In this document: in pieces, positions 10,526 to 19,836 of the stretch
Layout of the letters: every line of letters begins with the position of its first letter
Position numbering within the stretch: position 1 is the stretch's first letter
Origin: Nitzschia sp. pyKryTriq1
Taxonomy: Eukaryota > Bacillariophyta > Bacillariophyceae > Bacillariales > Bacillariaceae
Direction: 5' to 3'
Assembly (NCBI GenBank): GCA_956465555.1
Contig: OY101119.1
Location: forward strand, 2,776,629-2,840,628
Length of the DNA: 64,000 nucleotides
Position numbers and translations under genes: made by a program
Notes under the pieces: model-generated
Seen by the model: the letters and a program-made list of their open reading frames with translations, nothing else
What the model was told of the DNA's origin: nothing
Database searches by the model: none

Positions 10526-13500
10526 ATGGGATGCGGAGCTTCCAAAAATGATACGGCGGATCTGACCGGCTTTTTTGGTGCCGACCCCGACGAGCCCCCG
10601 GCATCCAAATCTCCCGAACGAGCGACGACGAGCCCGCAAACGAGGGTAGCGGAACCTCCCGGCGCTGCCGCTACCGCTGCTACTTCTTCCAAAAATCCAA
10701 GGCCCAGTACTGGTACTGGTACTGGTACTGGTACTGGTACTGGTGCTCCTAAATCCGCGACGACAACGAAAAAGACCAAAACCAATAAACCGTCCGATTC
10801 CAAGAAGAATAATGGTGAAAAGGCGACGTCTCCTTCTTCTTCTTCTTCGTCTTCACCCTCCAAAAAGAAAAAGAACAAACCCAAAGCCAAAGGATCGTCG
10901 TCCAAACCTGCTATTTCATCTTCGTGGACTCCCATTACCGCGGAGATGGCAGCCGGTAGTAGCGGCAAAAGCAAAAGCAACAACAACACTACAAGTAGCA
11001 CTACCGGCCAGAAGAATCATCATCAGAATCGCAAGACGGAGTATGTGGCACCGCCCAGTTCGGAATCGTTTGTGGTGAATCCTATAACACCACCATCCGT
11101 AGTTGTTCCACCCCCTGTCGCGGCTCCTGCTCCTGCTCCTCCTCCTGTTGCACCGTCTCCCAAGACGGCACAAAAACACACCCCGGCTCCGCCACCCCCC
11201 AAACCATCCATTCCTGGACCTAAAAAAGAAGAAAAGGAATACGAAGAAGACGAAGAGGAGGAGGAGGAGGAGGATGATGAGTACTTTGTGGAGAGCCCCG
11301 ATGAGGATTCCGAAGCGTCGTCGACGTATTCGGACACGATGCATACCGATACACAACAACGTGATGGTCATGCAAATGCGACTGAGGATGAGGATGAGGC
11401 GAAACAAGAACAACAACAACTTGACGACGATGACTTTTCGGTCGCTCCTAGTTTAGCAACGGCCATGAGAAGTGTCGTGAAAACATCCTTTGATCAAATT
11501 TATTCACGAGGTCAAAAGGTATGTATGTACGAACCGTATACAATGAAAGGAAGGACGACGAGATGGATGCGATATGGGCTCTGGTCGGTGTAGCCATGGA
11601 TGGGCACAAGAAGTGCCAGGTATTACACCTAGCGCCCGTTCTCACGTTGTCTTCCTTTCTTCGCCACACCTCCCTATTCTATTATCATTCTATTCTATAT
11701 TATAGCTTGGATACGGCGCCTTTGCCCAAGTCTTTATTGGAATTCATCGTCCGACGAAACAGGAATATGCCATTAAACAGGTCGATCGGGCCAAAATGTT
11801 TTGGGGAGATCGAGATGCTCTCAAGGATGAAATCAAAAACTTGAAAAAGGTTCGAGATGGACCCAATATTGTGCAACTCTATGAAGTCTTTGAAGAAAAA
11901 ACATTTTCTTATCTAGTGACGGAACTCATGTCGGGAGGGGAACTATTTGATCGAATTATTGAAAAGAAAACCTTTTCGGAAAAGGAAGCGAGGAGTTGTT
12001 GTCGGTGTGTCCTCAGTGCATTGGAGTATATGCATTCCAAACGAGTGGCGCATCGGGATTTGAAACCAGAAAATCTACTCTTGGCGGTACGTGCGTGGAA
12101 AGGATGACTACTGCTGTGCTAGATGATGATGTGTGTGTGTGTGTGTGTGTGTGTCCGCTTCGTAGTGTCACGACACTACCATTCCAAGCCTTCTCACACT
12201 CCCTTTTTCTTACTCTCTACTCTACTCTACTCTACTCTACTCTACAAATAGGATCCCAAATTGCTACTACCCGTCAAATTGGCAGACTTTGGATTCGCCA
12301 AATCGGTCGAAAAGAAAAATGGATGCCGGACTTTGTGTGGGACACCAGGATACTTGGCGCCAGAAATCTTGGAGCGGTGGCCAGCCTATGATGTCAAGTG
12401 CGATGTGTGGAGTGTCGGTGTCATTTTATTTTTGTTGTTGGGTGGCTATCTGCCCTTTGATGATGATGACGAAGACAAGGTCTTTGATCGCACCCGGAAT
12501 GGACAATACGACTTTCGACCGCAATTTTGGAGAAATATTTCCAGTGGTGCCAAGGATTTGGTCACGAGGTGTCTTACCATCAATCCCAATAAACGAGTCG
12601 ATGCGACAGCGGCGTTGAACCATGAGTGGATGCAGGTTCGCGAAGCGGAACTGGCGACACACTCGGTGGACGTGGACAAACTCAAGAGTGTCATGGAAGC
12701 CAAGCGAAAAATGAGAGCCGCAGTCACTACGGTAGGTGATAGTCATGTGTCATGATGATGGCAGGGAACAAGTCATTGGGTCGTGGGCCTCTACCAGTGA
12801 CTCACTAATGTTTATTTGTTGTTGCTCTTGTGCATGTGTGTGTGTGTGTGTGATTACAGCTCATGGCGGCAAACCGAATGAAGCAACTGAACGACGACTT
12901 TTCAACGTATCTGGAAAAACGGCGCGGGGATTCGATCGTGTCGCACTTTTCGTACATGACGGGGGGTACGTGGGCTACCAAATCGGGTCACGTTCGATAT
13001 GTGGAAGATAGTCCCAGTGGCAAGCCTTTTAGCCAGTTTTTCAAAGTCGGGGAACTTTTGGGCGAAGGTGATAGCTCATCCATTTTCGAATGCGTCCGGA
13101 AGTCGACCCAACTGCATTATGCCGTGAAACAGATCAAGATCAAGGACTTGGACAAGGCGGGAAGAAAGACACTCCGGGATGAGATTGTAGCACTGAAATT
13201 GCTGAGGGGAGGGCCTCATATTATTCGACTCTACGATGTCTTTGAGGAGCCGGAACATAAATATTTGGTATTCGATCGGATGCGAGGTGGTAATTTGTTG
13301 GCTCGAATTGTGGAGAAGGAAGTCTATACGGAAAGAGAGGCTCGTCAAGTGTGCCGGATCGCGTTGACCGCGATTGATTACTGTCACCGGAAGAAGGTGG
13401 CCCACCGAGACATTAAACCGGAAAATTTTCTCCTCGTGGTAAGTGATGTTTCGAGAGGCCAGCTCTTGCATTTTGTCGACGGTTCTCCTCTCTCACTCGT

Positions 13501-15125
13501 TTCTCGATATTCTAGGAGGCTGGCGATGACACCAGTGTCAAAATTGCTGACTTTGGATTTGCCAAGAAGGTCACCCATGAGAACTCGCTGAAAACGCTTT
13601 GTGGAACAGCTCACTATGTTGCACCGGAGATCTTGGACCACAATATCAAAGGCTACGATCAGCGTTGCGATATTTGGTCCCTGGGAGTTTTTGCCTATGT
13701 TCTTCTAGGTGGCTACCCACCATTCGAGGGTGTGTTGGAGCACTTGGCAGATGAAATCATGAAAGGCGACTTTGAATTCCACGATGAATACTGGAGCGAA
13801 ATTTCGACTTCGGCGAAGAATCTGATTTCATCCATGCTGGTAGTCGATCCACAGGAACGAGTTTCGGCATCCGAGGCCCTGGCGTGTCGATGGATGGAAA
13901 TGGAGGACGAAAGCCTGATTGTCAAGGATCTGACCAGGACGCAGGACTCGATTCGAAAGACATTCGATCCAACTGAAAAGGTCAAGACGGCAGTCAACTC
14001 GGTGCGTACTCCCGCACACATCCATTCTTGGCGGTGGACCTGCGATTCTAACACCTTCTGTCTTCTCCTTCTTTGCAGATAATCCAGAACAACAAGTTCA
14101 TGTCCATTGCAGGTATGGTTCCATCAAATCCTTTCAACGAGTCGATGGGTATGATTGTCGACGACGAAGAAATGTTTGTAGATGCCTACTCATGGGGTGA
14201 ACAGATTGGAATCGGCACCTTCTCCGTCGTTCACGAGGTGATGAACAAGGAAACAAAGGAAGTATATGCTGCTAAACGTGTCACGCGGAAAGATCTTCAC
14301 CCCAGCGATGCTGTGGCGCTGCAAGATGAAATCTCTGCCATGCAGCAAGTTTCCGACTGTGGGCATATTGTCAGATTGTACGACGTCTATGATGAACCCG
14401 ACTATACGTATTTGGTGCTGGAATGCATGCGAGGTGGGGACTTGATTGATCGCATTATCGAAAAACGCCACTACACCGAATTTGACGCGAAGGAAGTCAG
14501 CCGAAAGCTTTTGGTGGCCGTAGAATATTGTCACAATAAGAAGATCGCCAATCGGAATCTCAAGCCCGAGAACCTCCTTCTCAAGGCTGGAAGCGACACG
14601 GATGTCAAGATCAGCGATTTTGGCTACGCCAAGACAGTCACATTTCCGAACTGTTTAAGGACGCAGTGTGGCACTGAAGGCTATGTTGCCCCAGAGATCC
14701 TCCAGCACAGACCCGCCTATGACATTCCATGCGATATGTGGAGTCTTGGAGTCATCATTTACATTGTCCTCGGAGGCTACCGCCCATTCCGTGGAGAAGG
14801 CGAAGAAGTAATGCGACAGATTCGCTACGGCGAATACAAGTTTCACAAACGGTATTGGAGCCATGTCTCGGACGATGCCAAGAATCTCATCACGCGGATG
14901 CTGACTGTGGACCCTGAAAAGCGAATTACCGCTAAAGCTGCTTTGAACAGTCGGTGGATCAATTCCGCACAATCCGACCTGGATGGGCACGAACTCACCA
15001 ACAATATGCAAGATCTAAAAGCACTGAGGGATGCCAAGAAGAAAGTTAAGAATGCTGTGAATACGATCATTGCGACCAACAAGCTTCAGAGCCTCGGTGG
15101 GCTCCGAGCATGGCAGGACTTTTAA
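10526..15125 (+). CDS. Triple-domain CaMK-type kinase 2, acylated, third domain pseudokinase
   Basis: Six exons: 10526-11518, 11706-12086, 12252-12731, 12860-13438, 13516-14001, 14079-15125. All introns are phase 0 (77-187 bp), giving 1,321 residues, one fewer than the upstream paralogue. It begins MGCGASK, then has a 330-residue Pro/Ser/Lys and acidic tail. Kinase 1 starts at 332 (LGYGAFAQV; Lys355, HRD Asp449, DFG Asp470). Kinase 2 starts near 684 (LGEGDSSSI, a poorer glycine loop; Lys708, HRD Asp802, DFG Asp823). Kinase 3 starts near 1016 (IGIGTFSVV; Lys1039), but HRD is NRN (Asn1133) while DFG is kept (Asp1153). Every domain is followed by a CaMKIV-like basic helix (KRKMRAAVTTLMAANRM; KVKTAVNSIIQNNKF; KKVKNAVNTIIATNKLQ). 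Expected role: membrane-bound, calcium/calmodulin-responsive Ser/Thr signalling (inference). Confidence 0.9.
10707..10746 (+). repeat. (ACTGGT)n hexanucleotide repeat in kinase 2 exon 1
   Basis: About six in-frame copies encode alternating Thr-Gly in the unstructured N-terminal tail. Because the unit is two codons, length changes keep the frame. Confidence 0.85.
12127..12246 (+). repeat. (GT)n and (CTCTA)n microsatellites in intron 2 of kinase 2
   Basis: A GT run at about 12130-12154 and a CTCTA run at about 12216-12245 lie in one intron. The second directly precedes the acceptor (AATAG, ending 12251) and probably serves as its pyrimidine-rich tract. A further GT run (12836-12850) precedes the acceptor of the next intron. 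Confidence 0.8.
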
Positions 15126-15289
15126 AATAGCTTGTGTGGATTACTTTCTTTGAACAGTATATGTGTTCAACTACTTCGTAGCCTTGTTGGCGACTGGACT
15201 ACTCCACAAGTGTTCAGGATTGTGAGAGTGAGAGTCTAAGTAGGTTTACAATGTAATGGTGATAGCTGGTGAGGTGGTACGTATCAGGA

Positions 15290-16411
15290 TTACCATTTTC
15301 CTTCCCGTGTCTCTTGTCGTTCGAAGAGTCCGCCGAGCATCACGCCAAGTTCGCGTTTCTCGCCCGGGAGGAGTTCAACTCCTGGTCTCCCGTGGGCGAA
15401 TCGCATGTTGCAGAAAACAGCGACATCACCTGCAGCCCATTCAATTGGGATCCCAAAAGTATCATACGCGTCAGTCCAGAGTTGTTTTTCTTCGAGTGAG
15501 ATCGGAGTATCATCGCCGAAGAGCATATCCATTGGCCGTAGTTCTTGAGGAATTTCCTTCAAGGCCGGCCATGAGTCAAACCATTCACCATCATCGGCGA
15601 TAGATGTAACCAGAATGTTTCGGTCCAAGACAGGAACATACTCAAATGCAGACTTATAGTATCTGGTCTCCATTTGTAGCCCATCGGTTGGGTGGTCGGT
15701 CCACCTCACCTGAAGACCCTGCTTTTCGGCAGTCGCTTGGGCTTCCGCTGGATCATCAGTCATCCAACTTTTTTGCCAATGATTGTAAACACCACTAGCA
15801 TCACGCCCTTGATAGGCATTGGCATCAGTCATTCGACGAATGAAGCAGAGCCCCTTGTCTTGAAGTTTCTCCCCGAGCTCAGTGCCCATGACCACATCGT
15901 GAGCTTGGACGCTGTCAGAAAGGAAACTCCATCCAACTCCAGGTCGCTGAGTCACAGCATGCTTGCAGAGAAACCCAAGAGTCTCAACTGAGTGGGACTT
16001 GTAAGTCATTTCGTGGTGATAATGTAAATGCGCTTCAAGAGGGGCTCCGATGTCGTAGACGTTTCCGAGATCGGCTGCCCGCTGTCTAGGGTTTGCACCG
16101 CCTTCGTAGTCGGTCTGTTCTTTCATAATAATTTGTGCTAGCAATCTTTGATCATTCATGTCAGTGAGACCAGTGTTTTGAACATGGACAACTCCGGTGT
16201 CATTGTACTTCTCCTGGATCTCTTGACCTATGAGAGAATTCTCGTGCAAATCCTCCCTTCGGAGCATTCCGCCTCCATTTACTCGGAATCGAGCAGGATC
16301 GATCACATCATGCGATCCCGTCCACCAGCGGCAGATCACAACATCTTGGACTTCCTTCTGGAAGGTGCGCTGGAAGGTCTTCGACACGGTCTTTGCTGCA
16401 ATGGCGGCCAT
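15290..16411 (-). CDS. TauD/TfdA-type Fe(II)/2-oxoglutarate dioxygenase
   Basis: A single exon of 373 residues, starting at MAAIAAKTVSK (an in-frame ATG lies 35 codons upstream). The family fits a double-stranded beta-helix oxygenase. YHHEM at 131-135 supplies the HxE iron pair (His132, Glu134). FAHGRPG supplies the distal His340, and Arg353 (GEKREL) is placed for 2-oxoglutarate binding. The TauD/TfdA group hydroxylates small substrates using O2 and 2-oxoglutarate; the substrate cannot be read from sequence. It lacks an obvious plastid presequence, unlike the three tandem enzymes at 37-43 kb. Its stop lies 164 bp from the convergent kinase gene, and it is divergent from the MFS gene at 17788. 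Confidence 0.82.
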   Translation of the reverse strand: MAAIAAKTVSKTFQRTFQKEVQDVVICRWWTGSHDVIDPARFRVNGGGMLRREDLHENSLIGQEIQEKYNDTGVVHVQNTGLTDMNDQRLLAQIIMKEQTDYEGGANPRQRAADLGNVYDIGAPLEAHLHYHHEMTYKSHSVETLGFLCKHAVTQRPGVGWSFLSDSVQAHDVVMGTELGEKLQDKGLCFIRRMTDANAYQGRDASGVYNHWQKSWMTDDPAEAQATAEKQGLQVRWTDHPTDGLQMETRYYKSAFEYVPVLDRNILVTSIADDGEWFDSWPALKEIPQELRPMDMLFGDDTPISLEEKQLWTDAYDTFGIPIEWAAGDVAVFCNMRFAHGRPGVELLPGEKRELGVMLGGLFERQETREGKW

Positions 16412-17787
16412 AATCAGGAATGAGACACAAGGTTTTTCTTGCTGTATCGAAAAAATATGATCGTTGGCCACCACACGGACGGATGAGCGATGAAAATCCG
16501 GCACTCCGATTTCCAAGATGTGAGAAAACTTCCTAACCTTTTTGGCGTGTTCCCGATGTTCGTCGGTGCTTCTGCAACCAGCCAGCTTTATTTATGGATC
16601 CCACGTGTTCTCATTCCTTGCCCAAGCTCCGCTTATCGATTGTGGGCCACACGTTGTTTTTGAAATTTCATGATTGGTCGAAGTGTCGAAATGGAGAAAG
16701 GATGACGTATTTTCACTTATGATCATCAGGAATGAGGCATATGTATTTAACTTTCTGTCTGCGGCGAGCACCTGTCACAGGGACAGACTCAAAAACAAAA
16801 CCGACAATGGTGTCGTCTCTCTGACACTTGGGTCATACTCCGCGATCGATGAACACAAATCAAATCTTTGTGAAAAAGCAAGAAGGATCCGACTTTGCTG
16901 GAACCAGACAGTTGGGAGCGACGACAATTACTATCTTCATCGCGGAAGATGTTCATAGTTGAATATGTCAGTTCCAACAAGATTGATCAGCGATAGCAAA
17001 GATCCGACCCACAAGTAAAGTCATCAAAGGTAGAATAACAAGTGTCATAATCTCGAGTTTTAGACGGAAGTTTACGGTACTTGAGATACTAGAGGTTCGT
17101 GCCTCCGAGGAAGAGCAGACGAACTTTATACGTATTTCAAGGTAACATCAACACCACAACGCGGGACTAAGGAAGTGGTCCCACTAGTCAAAGCTTGGTC
17201 AAAGCGTCAGCTGACAGCGTACAGACGACTGAGATTTCAACAGAGGTGTTTGGTGTGGTGCACAAGATACCGTGGTCCTTTTACCAAGGTGCCTATTTTA
17301 CAGTCTATTTTTGAGCCACAAAGTAAAGATTAGCCGACACTTCTTTCTATTTGTCTCAAGGAAATGAGTTTTAGGGAGCTTCTCCGGCAAAAGGGACGGA
17401 CGGATGTTCATTTGCTGTCAAAAGACGAAAAATGAATGAGACAAGAGTTCTGTTTAAATTCGCAATTGAAATTCTTTTGTGGTCGATCGGCTTGTGCACA
17501 TCATTTTGAATCTGTTGCACATCAACAATCTGCGATGATGTCTTCGGAAGATTCGATGATTCTTCATTCATCGTCGCCATTCGTACGTACCGGTATAACG
17601 AGAGACCCATCAGATCCAGAACGCGGCCGATGAGCAATAATTCGTAAGCAACAGTAACACTGCTGAACTCAAGCAAATTCTTCGATTGTTGCAGTATCGC
17701 AACGCAGAGGTATCAAAGGAACAATGTATGTACCGGCACAGATCCTGTACTTGTATGATGCATCGATCACCACGAATTCCAAGCCCA
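16412..17787. promoter_or_regulatory. 1.4 kb divergent region between dioxygenase and MFS transporter
   Basis: This region must carry the promoters of both divergent genes. An A/T-rich TTTATTTAT stretch lies about 180 bp 5' of the dioxygenase start. Short frames here (for example 17371-17676 minus) have no recognisable domain. I see no RNA gene or repeat of note. Confidence 0.35.
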
Positions 17788-19488
17788 ATGAAGTCAAAAA
17801 CTCACACACAATTGCACATTCTCGTCTCTCATTTCTTCTGTAGGATTTCCAATCGCCATTCGCGACTCCTTCTGTTACTCCTTAGCTGGTTGTCCTGTAG
17901 CCACGGAGGCCTTTCCTATGCGGTCAACAATAGCGATCACAATCCCAGGTCTGTTGCGTCCAGTTTGAAAGGCGGGAGTACCCGCAAGCTCCGAAAGTAT
18001 CCTAGTGCTCTCCCCTCAGACATATCAATACGACAGCTCAAAGTGGCCAATCATGTCGCAGCATCTTCCGCTGTACTTCGACCCCCTATCAAACCACTTT
18101 TACACAAAACGTTGTTCCCTGGGAAAGATGAAACTACGAAAACTGCTACTCCAATTCTGACACGAGAGTTTTTCCCGCAGCCACCTCCTTTGGTCAAATC
18201 ATCGGCCAAGACGACTACATCAGCTATCGAGAAAGTGGATGTGATTGTTGCTTTGATTTATTTTTGCAACGCATTCGCAATCACGTTGCCCGTTATTCTG
18301 ACGCCGATGGCGGCCAAGACGTACCTGCTATCTCCAAGCCAGCTGACATCCTTTTGTGGGGTGGTGGCCTCAGTCGGCATCATGGGAGGAGGTTTTGGAA
18401 AGGTCGTCAATGGTATTGTCTGCCAGCGACTTGGTGGCGTCCGTACTGCATCATACTACCTTCTAGGTGCTGGACTATGCAGTTTGCTTCTTTCCATGTC
18501 AACTTCGATCGACTCCGTGAAGTGGCTAGTGGCTGGAATGGAATTTTTTTCGAGTGCGATGTGGGTGGCCTGCTCTCTCGTTCTATCCAATCACTACGCG
18601 AAAGAGCCCATTTCGTTTGCTCGAGGCATCACATATCTCAGCTTGGCGAGCACTACTGCCCAGCTACTAGCAAAAACAGTTGGTTCTGCAATGCTGCAAG
18701 TCATGGATTGGAGGGCTGTAGCCCAGATTGGTGCCATGATGACAATTTTGGGCTCGCTAGTGACGCGCTTTGTTCTCGCCAAGGAGGTAGTAGAGCCTCG
18801 ATCAAGGCTGCAATGGATATTCCGTCCTTCCGAGGAAACCAACGTATTGGATCAGATAAAGTCTGTTCTCGGGAATCCCCTTTTTTGGGCAGTCGGTCTT
18901 GGCCATGTTCCTGGTTTTATTGCGCGTACCTGTGATAGAATGCTCGGTCCATTCCTTGCGGACGTGACATCACTTCCGTACCCTATTTGTGGTGGACTCA
19001 CTGCTGCCGTGACAATCGGATTCCTCCGCGGCGTTGTAAACGGCAAATCATTCTACGCACTCGAGTCTGTTCAGGAAAAGGAGGCACAACTCAAGTCTTG
19101 GTATCTTCGAGCAGTATCATGTATGCTTGGGTTGGCCTTTCTTGCCGGGAAGAATATTCGATCCTCGATTCCTCCACCTGTCATGGCCGCGTTGGTGGTT
19201 TGGTGCTCTGGCAATTTGGCGTCATCATCCGCATTCCAATTCTTTCAAATCCCGAATATGGTCTCGAGCGTCGCCTTCTCCGAGAATAAGGCATTGTGTC
19301 TATCCTTCTTGGATGGGGTCGGTTTCTTTTTGACTGCTCCATTATGGACATTGGGTAGCCAGGTCGCCACCAGCCTGGGTTGGTCCGCCGCTTGGGGATC
19401 CCTGGCGGTGGTCGTTGGTTTTGGGGGCGCACTCATGGTCAAGTCCATGAAGCCGGTCTTAGTGAAGCACGCCAAAGAAGCTGGTTGA
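17788..19488 (+). CDS. Major facilitator superfamily transporter, copy 1
   Basis: A single exon of 566 residues. The ATG at 17788 is chosen because it is followed by a basic then Leu-rich signal segment (RLLLLLLSWLSC); the frame opens earlier. About 150 hydrophilic residues follow, then roughly twelve hydrophobic segments from residue about 150 (VDVIVALIYFCNAFAITLPV) to the end. The loop GGGFGKVVNGIVCQRLGG fits the MFS motif A region (G-x3-D/N-R/K-x-GR-like). The substrate is unknown. It is a diverged homologue of the minus-strand transporter that ends 348 bp away: both share FGKVVNG, QRLGG, AKTVG and PENKA/SENKA blocks. The signal-like N-terminus would suit an organelle envelope (inference). 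Confidence 0.78.
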   Translation: MKSKTHTQLHILVSHFFCRISNRHSRLLLLLLSWLSCSHGGLSYAVNNSDHNPRSVASSLKGGSTRKLRKYPSALPSDISIRQLKVANHVAASSAVLRPPIKPLLHKTLFPGKDETTKTATPILTREFFPQPPPLVKSSAKTTTSAIEKVDVIVALIYFCNAFAITLPVILTPMAAKTYLLSPSQLTSFCGVVASVGIMGGGFGKVVNGIVCQRLGGVRTASYYLLGAGLCSLLLSMSTSIDSVKWLVAGMEFFSSAMWVACSLVLSNHYAKEPISFARGITYLSLASTTAQLLAKTVGSAMLQVMDWRAVAQIGAMMTILGSLVTRFVLAKEVVEPRSRLQWIFRPSEETNVLDQIKSVLGNPLFWAVGLGHVPGFIARTCDRMLGPFLADVTSLPYPICGGLTAAVTIGFLRGVVNGKSFYALESVQEKEAQLKSWYLRAVSCMLGLAFLAGKNIRSSIPPPVMAALVVWCSGNLASSSAFQFFQIPNMVSSVAFSENKALCLSFLDGVGFFLTAPLWTLGSQVATSLGWSAAWGSLAVVVGFGGALMVKSMKPVLVKHAKEAG

Positions 19489-19836
19489 GACATCGTGTCC
19501 AGTTGTTCTTTGGGACATTTTTGGACGTTGGCGTGTCCAAACGCTGTCAAGACTACAATCATGTTTTGTGCATACAGTAACCCTTGAATGAACCATGAGT
19601 CGGGTCATGCACCGCACAACAAGGGCGCAGCATTTGATCTCCCTTGAACTACCATATGGCATCGTAACTCGCTAAAATAATAACGCAAAGTGGGAAGCTG
19701 GTGTTGTATATTGATGACGAAAAAGTGATCTACTAGTAGATTACAAAATAATCCCACTTAACATTGTGTGCATCAAGTGGTCTGTTCTATTATTGTTGCT
19801 GTGGCTGTAATGGAAAGTGAGGTAATGTTTTGGTGT
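19489..19836. other. Convergent 3' region of the MFS pair
   Basis: The 348 bp between two stop codons hold only short frames. Both 3' UTRs and polyadenylation sites should lie here; I see no strong hairpin terminator. Confidence 0.4.

Noticed and set aside
10480-11419. Long minus-strand ORFs opposite kinase 2 exon 1
   Set aside because: Poly-Leu, Ser and Arg shadows of the low-complexity coding exon on the plus strand.
5003-15125. Calcium-dependent protein kinases (CDPK)
   Set aside because: The MGC start and CaMK-type kinase domains suggested CDPKs, but no EF-hand (DxDxDG loop) is visible in either spliced protein; the segments after the kinases are CaMKIV-like helices.
17371-17676. 101-codon minus-strand ORF
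   Set aside because: No domain and no leader; it sits in a promoter interval.
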